Below are positions 1 to 7,065 of a stretch of 7,065 bases of DNA, in pieces. The position numbers and the translations under genes are program-made. Position 1 is the first letter of the stretch, and each line of letters starts with the position of its first letter. The notes beneath the pieces are model-generated. The model was not told where the DNA came from. It saw only the letters and a program-made list of their open reading frames with translations, and did not search any database. Source of the DNA: Clostridia bacterium (lineage in GTDB: Bacteria; Bacillota; Clostridia; Christensenellales; Aristaeellaceae); the NCBI GenBank assembly GCA_017458865.1, contig JAFSZW010000238.1:1-7065 (forward strand). Reading direction: 5' to 3'.

Positions 1-56
1 CTCATCCTGACTGGGATGACGAGCAGATCGCGGATGAAGTAGACTGGGAAGAATAA
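1..56 (+). CDS. C-terminal end of an unidentified plus-strand protein (5' partial)
   Basis: Reading from base 3, an open frame gives 17 residues, HPDWDDEQIADEVDWEE, then a TAA at 54-56. Nine of the 17 residues are Asp or Glu and two are Trp, so it would be a strongly acidic tail. It looks like a real gene end because the stop is followed by non-coding sequence and then a hairpin that pairs best as a plus-strand transcript. The gene would converge on addB. The tail is too short to assign a family and I do not recognise it. The minus strand of this stretch also lacks stops over a short distance but shows no start or ribosome binding site. Confidence that this is coding is moderate; its function is unknown. 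Confidence 0.45.
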   Translation, partial: HPDWDDEQIADEVDWEE

Positions 57-159
57 GTCAGAAGTTCAGCATCTGTTTCATCACCTTTCAGGAACTGTAA
101 AGAACCAGGCGCATTTTCCATCAGTCACACCTGATCTAAAACTTCTCATTCAGAGCTGC

Positions 160-192
160 CAAAGCGCCTCGGACAATGTCCGGGGCGCTTTG
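160..192 (+). terminator. Hairpin between convergent genes, probable transcription terminator
   Basis: Arms 160-174 and 178-192 form a 15-bp, mostly GC stem around a three-base loop (AAT). On the plus strand every position pairs, counting one U-G wobble (169 with 183). On the minus strand the same position is an A-C mismatch. The plus-strand side is followed by a weakly T-rich stretch (TTTGCATTATTA), not a clean U-tract. The hairpin starts 104 bases after the plus-strand stop at 56 and lies 12 bases beyond the addB stop, so it may serve both converging transcripts. The rest of the spacer (57-159 and 193-204) shows no gene, promoter or repeat that I can support. Confidence 0.62.
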
Positions 193-204
193 CATTATTA
201 GGGA

Positions 205-3200
205 TCACGCCTCTGGCTCCGGTTCATCCTCGCCAGGGGCAGGCTGCTTAAGCAGCCTCGGGCGTCCGCCCGGAATGCGGGCATCTATGCCGCAGACCGT
301 CGCGCCGGGACAGTAGGTACAGGGCGAAAGTGCGCTGTTATTGTACTGCACGGGGGCAATCTGAATGCATCCGCTGAAGATGCGCTCTGTCAGGTCTTTG
401 GCCGTGACCATTGCCCTTTGCATCCGGCCCTGAATCTCATCGAGTGGGACAGCAGCTACCAGATCCTCTGAGCGGCTCTTGCCGTTGACCTCGCCCATGG
501 CGCCCAGGATGGCCGCATCATCAAGCACAATGCCCTTGAGTTTGAGCTCGCCGCCCATCTTCCTTGCAATCAGCGCCTCGTCATCATCCTCTGCATCAAT
601 GAGCGGGTTATGGATCACCTGGTACAGACCGCCTGCAGGCACCGCCTGAGGCATGGCCTGCTGCACCGCGTTCATGTAGATCGGGATCTGCAGCTGGAGG
701 CCCTCCTCAAGCATGAGGTCTCTCAGCACATGCTGCGAGCTCTTATAGTCGACCACGCGGAAATACTGAAGACCGTTTTCGTCCCGATAGGTATCAAGGC
801 GGTCTATCTGCCCGTTCAGCGTAATCCGCGTCGCGTCATTCAGGCTGAACTGAATCGGCGGCAGCACAATGTCAGCGCTCGTCTGACGGCCAAACCGGAG
901 CTCATAGGCTGTTGGCCTGAATTCGCTGATCGTAAAGTTTCTGGTAATGGTTATCGCAGCATGGCGGATATCCCGGATGATCCGCTCCGCATAGAACCGC
1001 TGGAGCGGGTCAACATCGAGCGGGCCGTCCCGCCACTGTTCCCTGAGCGGGGCAATCACATCGTCCAGGATGCCGTTCATTTCCCGCTCCGAGAGATTCG
1101 GCCAGCTGCTGAGGGCAGACGCTTTCCGGATATAGCCCTCCATGACCGCGTGATAGAAGTCGCCGCGCATGTTCGCCATGAAGGAAAACGGCTGCCGGAT
1201 CACGGGGCGCAGACCATACATCAGGAAGTGATGATACGGACAGGCTGCAAAGGTCTCAAGGCGCGATATGGACAGATTGGTTTCCGGATACAGCCTGTGC
1301 GCAATGGCCGGCGTCAGGTCATCCACGTGGATTCTGGCGCTGAGGCCCTGCAGCATCCGGGCTGTCTGCCTGTGCCACTTTTTGTCATGGTACAGGTATG
1401 CAAGCGCCGCGCGCCAGATGGCATTGACATCCGCAAAATCTGCCGCACCACCTGATGGCAGCGTCGCATCCGGCTGATCTGCCGATGACGCAGGTTCCTG
1501 CACTGCAGAAATGAGCTTGATGCCCTCCTCCTCCTGAGCCGGATGCGCAGGCTTTTCCCTGGCATAGACGTCGCCCAGCGCGTCCACGGCATTGCCCACC
1601 TGTCCGTCATCCGGATCAGAAAATGGATCCGGCACCTCGTGAACCGGGTTATCCCTGCCGACGCCAGCCAGGATGTCGTCCTGTCCCTGAAGCGCGGCGC
1701 GCAGGCGCGTACTGATCCGCTCAAGGGTGATTGAGGGCGAGTATGGCAATATGCCGTCATTCATGATGCCGCCGGCGATGTTCCCCTCCAGGCCGCACGA
1801 GCGGAGCATGCCGGTAATCATGCGCATGACGGAGGACGGATAGAGCATGGATCCGTCCGGCTTTGTCATGGAGCAGGAAATGAGGAGACGCTCCCGGGCA
1901 ACCGCAATGGTCCTTGAGATGCGCTCCATCTCGATGCAGGATTTTTCCGTCCGGGTCGTCCCGAACGGGATTTTTGTCATTTTCCTGAGCGTTTCGCGCT
2001 CGGTATCTGTGATGAGTGTGGATTCACCGCCGCTTTCTCTGTCCTGCATGCCCATGATGATCATCCCCCGGATGGAGGACGAGAAGAACATGCCCGCCGT
2101 GTTCAGCGAGACGGCATCCGAGGTCTGGGGCAGCGATTTGACCACAACGGTGGCAAACGCCGCCTCAAGCATGACCGGCAGCTCCTCAAGCGCGACATGT
2201 CGAGTTTCGCAGTACACCGCCAGCTGGTCCAGCACGTCGTTGACCGCATCCCACACCTGGCGGTTCCGGTCAATTTCAAGCAGCATGCCCCGTGCCTGAT
2301 AGTCCGTTTCCCTGGATCTGAGCACCTGGTAGGCATCCGCATCCACCATGGCCTGGTAGATGGCCGCTGCCTGCGCACGTCCTGTACTCTTGCGGTCCGA
2401 CAGGACTTTGCGAAGCGGCGCAAGCAGGGTCTCAAGCTGCTGCCTGCAGTCCTCCATGCGGGAAATGAATTCATATGAGGGATCTGCGGCCTCCGGCACC
2501 GGGAACGACTGCATCCATTTCTGCCGGTTGATGCCGTGCTCTATAGCGTAATTCTCAAGGTCCATGGCATCATCCTGCTCGAGACAGAATCCGCTCTTGA
2601 TTATCCCCAGCATGTCTTTCTGCTGATAGCCAAGGCAGACCGCCCTGACCGTGCTCAGCACAAACTGCACATAGCCGTTCATGAGCATGCTCTGCCCGCC
2701 CACCGGCGTGCAGGGAATGTGCGCATCCCTGAGCACCATGGGCAGCAGATCCGGCAGAATGTCGGATGAATTCCAGGCAACCGCCATCTCGCGCCAGGCC
2801 ATGCCGGCATTGTGCCAGGCAATGAGGGTCTGCGCCGCGTACTGGCACTCAACAAACGGGGATCTCGCGGTATACACGGAAACCGCACTGAGGTCCGGCG
2901 GCGTTTCCCGGTGCCCGCCCGCAAACAGCGTCCGTTCGATAAACCGGATGCCGGCATCCTGGTCACCATCTGGTTCCTGCCAGGTGCTGCGCAGCGAGCG
3001 GATGCCGTGATTGAACAGGAACTGACCGAATGAGAGCAGCTGGTTGTTGATCGAGGTGAAAATGCGCGCATCCGGGCTGGTATCATCCGCCACGACGATC
3101 AGGCGGGTGGACGTCGCCAGTTCAGCGGCTGCTGCCATGAGGCGCATCAGCTGCTGATTGAGCACCGAAAAGCCGGTCACGATAAAATCGGCATTGTCAA

Positions 3201-3789
3201 AGTAGTGAGAGGCCCTGAGCCGGGCAATGAGATCATCCCACTGCTGATGCTTGTCGATGAACTGCATGCTGATCTCAGACAGGTAGCTGGCCCAGATGAT
3301 GCCGATATCGTGGTACTTCATCTGCATGGCATTGGAGATTTCCGGATGCTCGGACAGCTCAATCAGGCTGTCACAGGTAAAGCCGCCATCCCGGAACTCG
3401 TCGATCTGCTCGGCCAGCTTAAGCGGCAGATTCGCCTGCCGGACGGCATTGTGATAAAACTTCAGGTTGTCCTGGCGCTTTTGCTGTTTCAGGATGTGGG
3501 AAATCACCACGGAGCGGCCGAAATCCGTCAGGGGCTCCTTGTCCGGGACGCCCGCCCGGTCCGTGATCTCGCTGAAAATGGTGATCGGCGTCACAATGCG
3601 GATGCCGAGCAGGCCGTTATGCGTCACATGATGGATGATCTCAAGTTCCGCATCCAGCGTCAGGTTTTCCGGCATCATGATGATGACCCGGTGTTCAAGA
3701 TTCGGATCATAGCAGGCCTTCACCGTTTCCGTGAGACAGGAGGTGAGACCCGACATCCGGGTTGTAATGATCTGGACTGCCGCGCTCAT
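205..3789 (-). CDS. addB: AddB/RexB subunit of the AddAB helicase-nuclease, iron-sulphur type
   Basis: This 1194-residue protein is close to the usual Gram-positive AddB length (about 1150-1200). It is the second subunit of the cytoplasmic complex that unwinds and degrades double-strand ends until Chi is met. The N-terminal half is helicase-like but degenerate: where Bacillus AddB has a Walker A loop, residues 9-17 read TTRMSGLTS with no GK[ST]. Residues about 590-660 keep the family pattern TDTER, then YPSSVMRMI. The C-terminal RecB-type nuclease is intact: H880, D996 in GQIDR, D1014 and K1016 in VDYKS, and Q1034/Y1038. Cys850 and the trio Cys1157, Cys1160, Cys1166 (CxxCx5C) match the known AddB 4Fe-4S ligand layout. 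Residues about 708-787 form an acidic, Pro/Ala-rich, linker-like insert, and the tail ends in GEDEPEPEA. The start is set by a consensus ribosome binding site 8 bases upstream. The gene directly abuts addA, so it is co-transcribed. Confidence 0.95.
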   Translation of the reverse strand: MSAAVQIITTRMSGLTSCLTETVKACYDPNLEHRVIIMMPENLTLDAELEIIHHVTHNGLLGIRIVTPITIFSEITDRAGVPDKEPLTDFGRSVVISHILKQQKRQDNLKFYHNAVRQANLPLKLAEQIDEFRDGGFTCDSLIELSEHPEISNAMQMKYHDIGIIWASYLSEISMQFIDKHQQWDDLIARLRASHYFDNADFIVTGFSVLNQQLMRLMAAAAELATSTRLIVVADDTSPDARIFTSINNQLLSFGQFLFNHGIRSLRSTWQEPDGDQDAGIRFIERTLFAGGHRETPPDLSAVSVYTARSPFVECQYAAQTLIAWHNAGMAWREMAVAWNSSDILPDLLPMVLRDAHIPCTPVGGQSMLMNGYVQFVLSTVRAVCLGYQQKDMLGIIKSGFCLEQDDAMDLENYAIEHGINRQKWMQSFPVPEAADPSYEFISRMEDCRQQLETLLAPLRKVLSDRKSTGRAQAAAIYQAMVDADAYQVLRSRETDYQARGMLLEIDRNRQVWDAVNDVLDQLAVYCETRHVALEELPVMLEAAFATVVVKSLPQTSDAVSLNTAGMFFSSSIRGMIIMGMQDRESGGESTLITDTERETLRKMTKIPFGTTRTEKSCIEMERISRTIAVARERLLISCSMTKPDGSMLYPSSVMRMITGMLRSCGLEGNIAGGIMNDGILPYSPSITLERISTRLRAALQGQDDILAGVGRDNPVHEVPDPFSDPDDGQVGNAVDALGDVYAREKPAHPAQEEEGIKLISAVQEPASSADQPDATLPSGGAADFADVNAIWRAALAYLYHDKKWHRQTARMLQGLSARIHVDDLTPAIAHRLYPETNLSISRLETFAACPYHHFLMYGLRPVIRQPFSFMANMRGDFYHAVMEGYIRKASALSSWPNLSEREMNGILDDVIAPLREQWRDGPLDVDPLQRFYAERIIRDIRHAAITITRNFTISEFRPTAYELRFGRQTSADIVLPPIQFSLNDATRITLNGQIDRLDTYRDENGLQYFRVVDYKSSQHVLRDLMLEEGLQLQIPIYMNAVQQAMPQAVPAGGLYQVIHNPLIDAEDDDEALIARKMGGELKLKGIVLDDAAILGAMGEVNGKSRSEDLVAAVPLDEIQGRMQRAMVTAKDLTERIFSGCIQIAPVQYNNSALSPCTYCPGATVCGIDARIPGGRPRLLKQPAPGEDEPEPEA

Positions 3790-3805
3790 TCACTCCGCCT
3801 CCTTT
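3787..3805 (-). promoter_or_regulatory. addB ribosome binding site and addA/addB coupling junction
   Basis: On the minus strand AAAGGAGG (3798-3805) sits 8 bases before the addB ATG (3787-3789), which is near-perfect complementarity to the 16S rRNA tail. The site lies inside the last codons of addA. The addA TGA (3790-3792) is followed by the addB ATG with no bases between, giving TGAATG. This fixes the addB start and suggests ribosomes ending addA can reinitiate on addB. The strong site would also allow independent loading. Confidence 0.85.
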
Positions 3806-6800
3806 CCGGCAAATGTCATGCCAGTGGCCACAAGCTGTGGGATAAGACCCGCCACAACCTCTGTTTTCGGCACCGGGTGCGCCTGTCCGCTGCGCAGTGC
3901 AAACAGCCACATCTCCTGCACAGGTTTGCCCGTCAGGTGCTCTATCGCCTCCCGGTACCAGTTCATCTGCTGCTGGTGCCGCACGATGAAGCGCTCCGGC
4001 GCCGTATCGTGATCTGTCTTGTAGTCAATCAGAACCCATTCTCCCGCCTCAATAAAGGCAGCGTCTATGACGCCCTGGATAATCGTGCCTGTCTCCTCTG
4101 AAATCCGGTACGTAAACGGCCATTCCCGGTGAACGGAACCGGCAGCGCAAAGCCGCCTGCCAAGCGGCGAGCAGATGAACATGCTCACACCGTCCACATC
4201 AATGATCCTGGCCTCCTGTTCCTGCAGAATCCCGTCACCTGTCATCTGCGCAATCCACGCCCTGAGCTGCGCCGGCAGTTCCGCCTCCGGCACGCCGCTG
4301 GCAGCGCTCAGGTCAAGGAGCCTCAGGAAGCGGTGGGTTGCGACGCCCCGGTCCGCGGCCGTCGGCTTTCGCATCTCCATGAATTTCGGCTTCCCAGGCG
4401 TTTCGTCCAGCCTGAAACTGACCAGCACGGATTCGGGTTTCCGCTTTTCCACCAGCGTCTCCTCAACGTCCTCCGTCCGCTGGTAGTAGCCCGTCCCGCC
4501 CGGCTGCGCCTGCGTGCGGACCATGGAGGAGACGGAGGTCTTGATCGGGTACTGCGCCGGCTCCGCCAGATTCCACTGCGTCAAAAGCGCCGGATTCTGC
4601 TCATCAAGCGCCGCCTGCAGGCGCTCGGTGAACGCATCTGACTGCACATCTGTATCACTCTTGCTGAGGCGCTGCGGGTACTCAACCGTGAGCTTCCACG
4701 GCCCCGTCTCAACCGTCTCACCAGGCAGGGGCAGCTGCACCTTGCCAAGGATGGCCGGCATAACCATATCAAGCAGTGACCGGGTCCGCCAGATGCGGCT
4801 GATCCGGTTCGTCTCCCGCCACAGCTCGACGTCGCCCTCCTTGTATGTGCCGATCATGATGAGCTTTTCCATCGCCCGGGTCATCGCCACATACATCAGC
4901 CGCGTCTGCTCCGCGATCTCGTTGCGCACGGCACGCCGGTCAAAGGCCGTTTTGCCAAATGTGTTGCGCCGGGTGTTCTTTTCAAGATTGACTGCCGGCA
5001 GATAAAGCCCCAGCGCCGGCCGGTCCTCATCCCCCTGGCTGATGTCAATCCTCAGCATATCTTTTGTCGCTTTCTTGCGCAGATCCTTTGAAAGGTTCAT
5101 GAGGATGACCGCCCTGAATTCAAGGCCCTTTGACTTGTGCATGGTCATCAGGCGGACGCAGTTGTCCGCATCCGACGCCGCCACCGGCGAATCCGAGTCC
5201 TTCTGTCCCCGCGCAATCACCGCCGAGATCTGCTCAAGAAAGCCGGAGAGACGGTAGATGCCGCGCTGCTCCATATCCAGCGCCTTCTGGTACAGCATAT
5301 CCAGGTTATTCTGCCTGAGCCGTCCGTCCGGATAGGCGCCGCAGACGGCATAGAACCCGGTCTCGCGCAAAAGCTGCCAGATAAACTCAGAGGCCTTCAT
5401 GGTGCCGGCGCGCAGTTTCCACTCCTGGAGCTGCCAGAAGATCTCATCGCAGCGCCGCCCGATGTCCGTCTCCTTGTTCATCGTGCACCGCTCAAATGCG
5501 GTATAGAACGGCACATTGCCCGGTGCCTGCATCCGGATCGTCTGGAGATCCCGGTCCGTCAGGTAAAAGGGTGCCTGCCTGAGCGTTGACAGGAGCGGAA
5601 TATCCTGATGCATGTTGTCAATCGTGTTGAGCAGCGCCAGGAACATGGCCACCTCGGAGAGGCCGTAATAGTTCATCGCGCCGTCATAATAGACCGGGAC
5701 ATGCAGCTGCTTGAAGATCTCAACCATCCGCGGCGCCTCCGTCCGGACGCTGCGCAGCAGGATGGCTATATCGCTGTAGCGATACGGCGGATCCGGCTTT
5801 GGCGTGTCATTGCTGGCGATGAGTGCCTCAATCTTCCTGGCCACTGCCACGCACTGCGCCTCAAGCATCTGCTGGGCATTCAGCTTTTCCACCGGGTCGG
5901 GGCAGATCAGCAGAATCTCCGTCTGTCCAAACTCGCCCGGCTTGTTGGCAATGAGGTAGTCGCCCTTCTCATAATCAAGCTCATTGACCATCCGGTCCAT
6001 GGCCAGGGTAAATACCTCATTCACGCTGGCAATGACGTTCATGGACGAGCGGTAATTGTCCTGGAAATAGATCTTCCGGCTCTCCGCATCCGCATCCATG
6101 GAATAGGTATCCCTGAAATGCATGAACAGCCTCGGCTCAGCGTGGCGGAACCGGTAAATGCTCTGTTTCACATCCCCGACCATAAACAGCCGGTTCGCCT
6201 CATTGTGAACCGCCTGGATGATCGCGTTCTGGATGGCGGAGATGTCCTGACTCTCATCGACATAGATATCCGTAAACGTCGACTGCAGATTCTCCCGGAT
6301 CTCAGGATGCTCCCCGTCCGTCATGAGGCGGTAGGTCATCTGCTCCATGTCGGAAAAGTCAATGAGATTTTCCGCCTGCTTGCCCGCCCTGAACCGGGCC
6401 GCCAGCTCGGTGATGAGGATCTCAAGGCCCCGCAGTTCCTCCTGAATTTTCAGGTTGTCCCGGATCTGCGCGGTGTTCATCACCTCACCAAGGTCCGCCG
6501 CGGCCGTACCGAGGATGCTTCCCTTCCCCTTAATGCCGCCCCGGATGTCCTTGAAAACGGCATATTTTTCCTTCTCCTCATCCGACATGCCGCGCTGGGC
6601 CTTGAGCTTTGGCATCTGCTCGCCGGATGAGACGATCAGGTCATGCAGCGCCTCAACGCTGTCTGCCTCCCCGAGGCCCGATATAAGCGGCTCAAGCACC
6701 GCCCTGTCTGCCTCGGCCGTGGCCGCCACATCCGGCCGGTCCGGCAGCGCATTTGCCGCCTCGGCCTCCCGCTCCAGCAGCGAGGCAATGCCGTACAGGT

Positions 6801-7065
6801 CCATCCGCACGGCGGACAGGATTTCCATGGCCCATGGCTGCCGCTCCAGCGGCAGGTCGATGTGCTCAATGAGCTCATGGAGCCGCTCAAACGGATCCGG
6901 AATGCCCATGAGCGCGCTATACAGGCTGCGGCAGATGCTCAGCAGCTCATCGCTGTTGAACGCGCCGAGCAGCGCCTGAACATGCGCATACCTTTCCTCC
7001 GTCATTCCACTAAGTTTCGCTGCCGCCTCCGGCTCAAGCAGCACATTCATCGTATCGACAAAGGC
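3790..7065 (-). CDS. addA: AddA/RexA, UvrD-type helicase with RecB-family nuclease (N-terminus missing)
   Basis: The frame is open to the window edge: five codons (AFVDT) precede the first visible Met at 7050, which has no ribosome binding site, so the true start lies outside. Counting from that Met, superfamily 1A helicase motifs appear in order: II DESQD 265-269, III GDVKQSIYRFR 292-302, IV QDNYRS 330-335, V around TMHKSKGLEF 636-645, VI QTRLMYVAMTRA 715-726. The AddA signature LIDFSDME (229-236) precedes motif II. Motif I (Walker A) must lie in the missing part, roughly 150 residues judging from Bacillus AddA. A linker with KTSVS (837-841) leads to the nuclease: H906, D996 in GVID, D1009 and K1011 in IDYKTD, and Q1028/Y1032. 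This subunit is the 3'-5' motor and cuts one strand; AddB cuts the other. All visible catalytic residues are present and there is no frameshift. It is the first gene of the visible operon; its promoter is not in view. Confidence 0.96.
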   Translation of the reverse strand, partial: AFVDTMNVLLEPEAAAKLSGMTEERYAHVQALLGAFNSDELLSICRSLYSALMGIPDPFERLHELIEHIDLPLERQPWAMEILSAVRMDLYGIASLLEREAEAANALPDRPDVAATAEADRAVLEPLISGLGEADSVEALHDLIVSSGEQMPKLKAQRGMSDEEKEKYAVFKDIRGGIKGKGSILGTAAADLGEVMNTAQIRDNLKIQEELRGLEILITELAARFRAGKQAENLIDFSDMEQMTYRLMTDGEHPEIRENLQSTFTDIYVDESQDISAIQNAIIQAVHNEANRLFMVGDVKQSIYRFRHAEPRLFMHFRDTYSMDADAESRKIYFQDNYRSSMNVIASVNEVFTLAMDRMVNELDYEKGDYLIANKPGEFGQTEILLICPDPVEKLNAQQMLEAQCVAVARKIEALIASNDTPKPDPPYRYSDIAILLRSVRTEAPRMVEIFKQLHVPVYYDGAMNYYGLSEVAMFLALLNTIDNMHQDIPLLSTLRQAPFYLTDRDLQTIRMQAPGNVPFYTAFERCTMNKETDIGRRCDEIFWQLQEWKLRAGTMKASEFIWQLLRETGFYAVCGAYPDGRLRQNNLDMLYQKALDMEQRGIYRLSGFLEQISAVIARGQKDSDSPVAASDADNCVRLMTMHKSKGLEFRAVILMNLSKDLRKKATKDMLRIDISQGDEDRPALGLYLPAVNLEKNTRRNTFGKTAFDRRAVRNEIAEQTRLMYVAMTRAMEKLIMIGTYKEGDVELWRETNRISRIWRTRSLLDMVMPAILGKVQLPLPGETVETGPWKLTVEYPQRLSKSDTDVQSDAFTERLQAALDEQNPALLTQWNLAEPAQYPIKTSVSSMVRTQAQPGGTGYYQRTEDVEETLVEKRKPESVLVSFRLDETPGKPKFMEMRKPTAADRGVATHRFLRLLDLSAASGVPEAELPAQLRAWIAQMTGDGILQEQEARIIDVDGVSMFICSPLGRRLCAAGSVHREWPFTYRISEETGTIIQGVIDAAFIEAGEWVLIDYKTDHDTAPERFIVRHQQQMNWYREAIEHLTGKPVQEMWLFALRSGQAHPVPKTEVVAGLIPQLVATGMTFAGKEAE

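Noticed and set aside
60..146. A 7-base inverted repeat, AGAAGTT at 60-66 and AACTTCT at 140-146
   Set aside because: The arms are short, AT-rich and 73 bases apart; this is expected by chance and has no supporting context.
610..1455. A 281-codon open frame on the plus strand, opposite addB
   Set aside because: It is antisense to the AddB nuclease region. Its sequence has the same shadow composition and no recognisable domain, whereas the minus-strand frame carries exact catalytic and Fe-S residues.
3205..4101. A 298-codon open frame on the plus strand spanning the addA/addB junction
   Set aside because: It runs antisense across two well-supported genes and their ribosome binding site, has no recognisable motif, and is explained by the codon bias of the real genes.
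5608..6630. A 340-codon open frame on the plus strand, opposite addA
   Set aside because: It lies fully antisense to the helicase motifs of addA. It has no ribosome binding site that I can see and its translation looks like a shadow of GC-rich coding DNA (many His, Arg, Val and Leu, no family motif).
7036..7065. ATG at 7050 as the real addA start
   Set aside because: The frame stays open to the window edge, there is no Shine-Dalgarno sequence in the visible 15 bases, and the Walker A region that AddA requires would be missing.
205..7065. Copies of AGCGG as Chi sites for this AddAB
   Set aside because: The Bacillus Chi sequence is only five bases and occurs often by chance in GC-rich DNA. 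The Chi of this organism is unknown and cannot be inferred from one window.

Overview
The window holds most of a two-gene operon for the heterodimeric helicase-nuclease AddAB (called RexAB in Lactobacillales). This complex resects double-strand DNA ends and prepares 3' tails for RecA. Both genes lie on the minus strand. The downstream gene, addB, is complete (205-3789). The upstream gene, addA, runs off the right edge and lacks its N-terminus (3790-7065). At the left edge is what looks like the last 17 codons of a plus-strand gene ending at 56. It converges on addB across a 148-base spacer that carries a strong hairpin.

Organism: the DNA is GC-rich, and the AddB is the long Gram-positive type, with a full four-cysteine iron-sulphur signature closing around its nuclease domain. 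That points to a GC-rich member of the Bacillota or a related Gram-positive anaerobe. The sequence does not allow a genus call. No mobile element, tRNA, rRNA, CRISPR array or phage gene was seen. Apart from the 57-204 spacer, everything right of 205 is coding.

Layout: 1-56 is a plus-strand gene end. 57-204 is a spacer with a 15-bp hairpin at 160-192. 205-3789 is addB. 3790-7065 is addA, partial. The addA stop TGA is directly followed by the addB ATG, and addB has a consensus Shine-Dalgarno sequence inside the addA coding end. This fits coupled translation of two subunits needed in equal amounts.

How they work together: AddA supplies the active superfamily 1A motor and one RecB-family nuclease. 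AddB supplies a second RecB-family nuclease, the iron-sulphur lock, and a helicase-like N-terminal half that in characterised relatives scans for Chi rather than driving translocation. Both nuclease centres look intact here. The AddB helicase-like half looks further eroded than in Bacillus: its Walker A lysine is missing. The window is best read as housekeeping DNA repair with some lineage-specific oddities. I found no convincing undescribed system.
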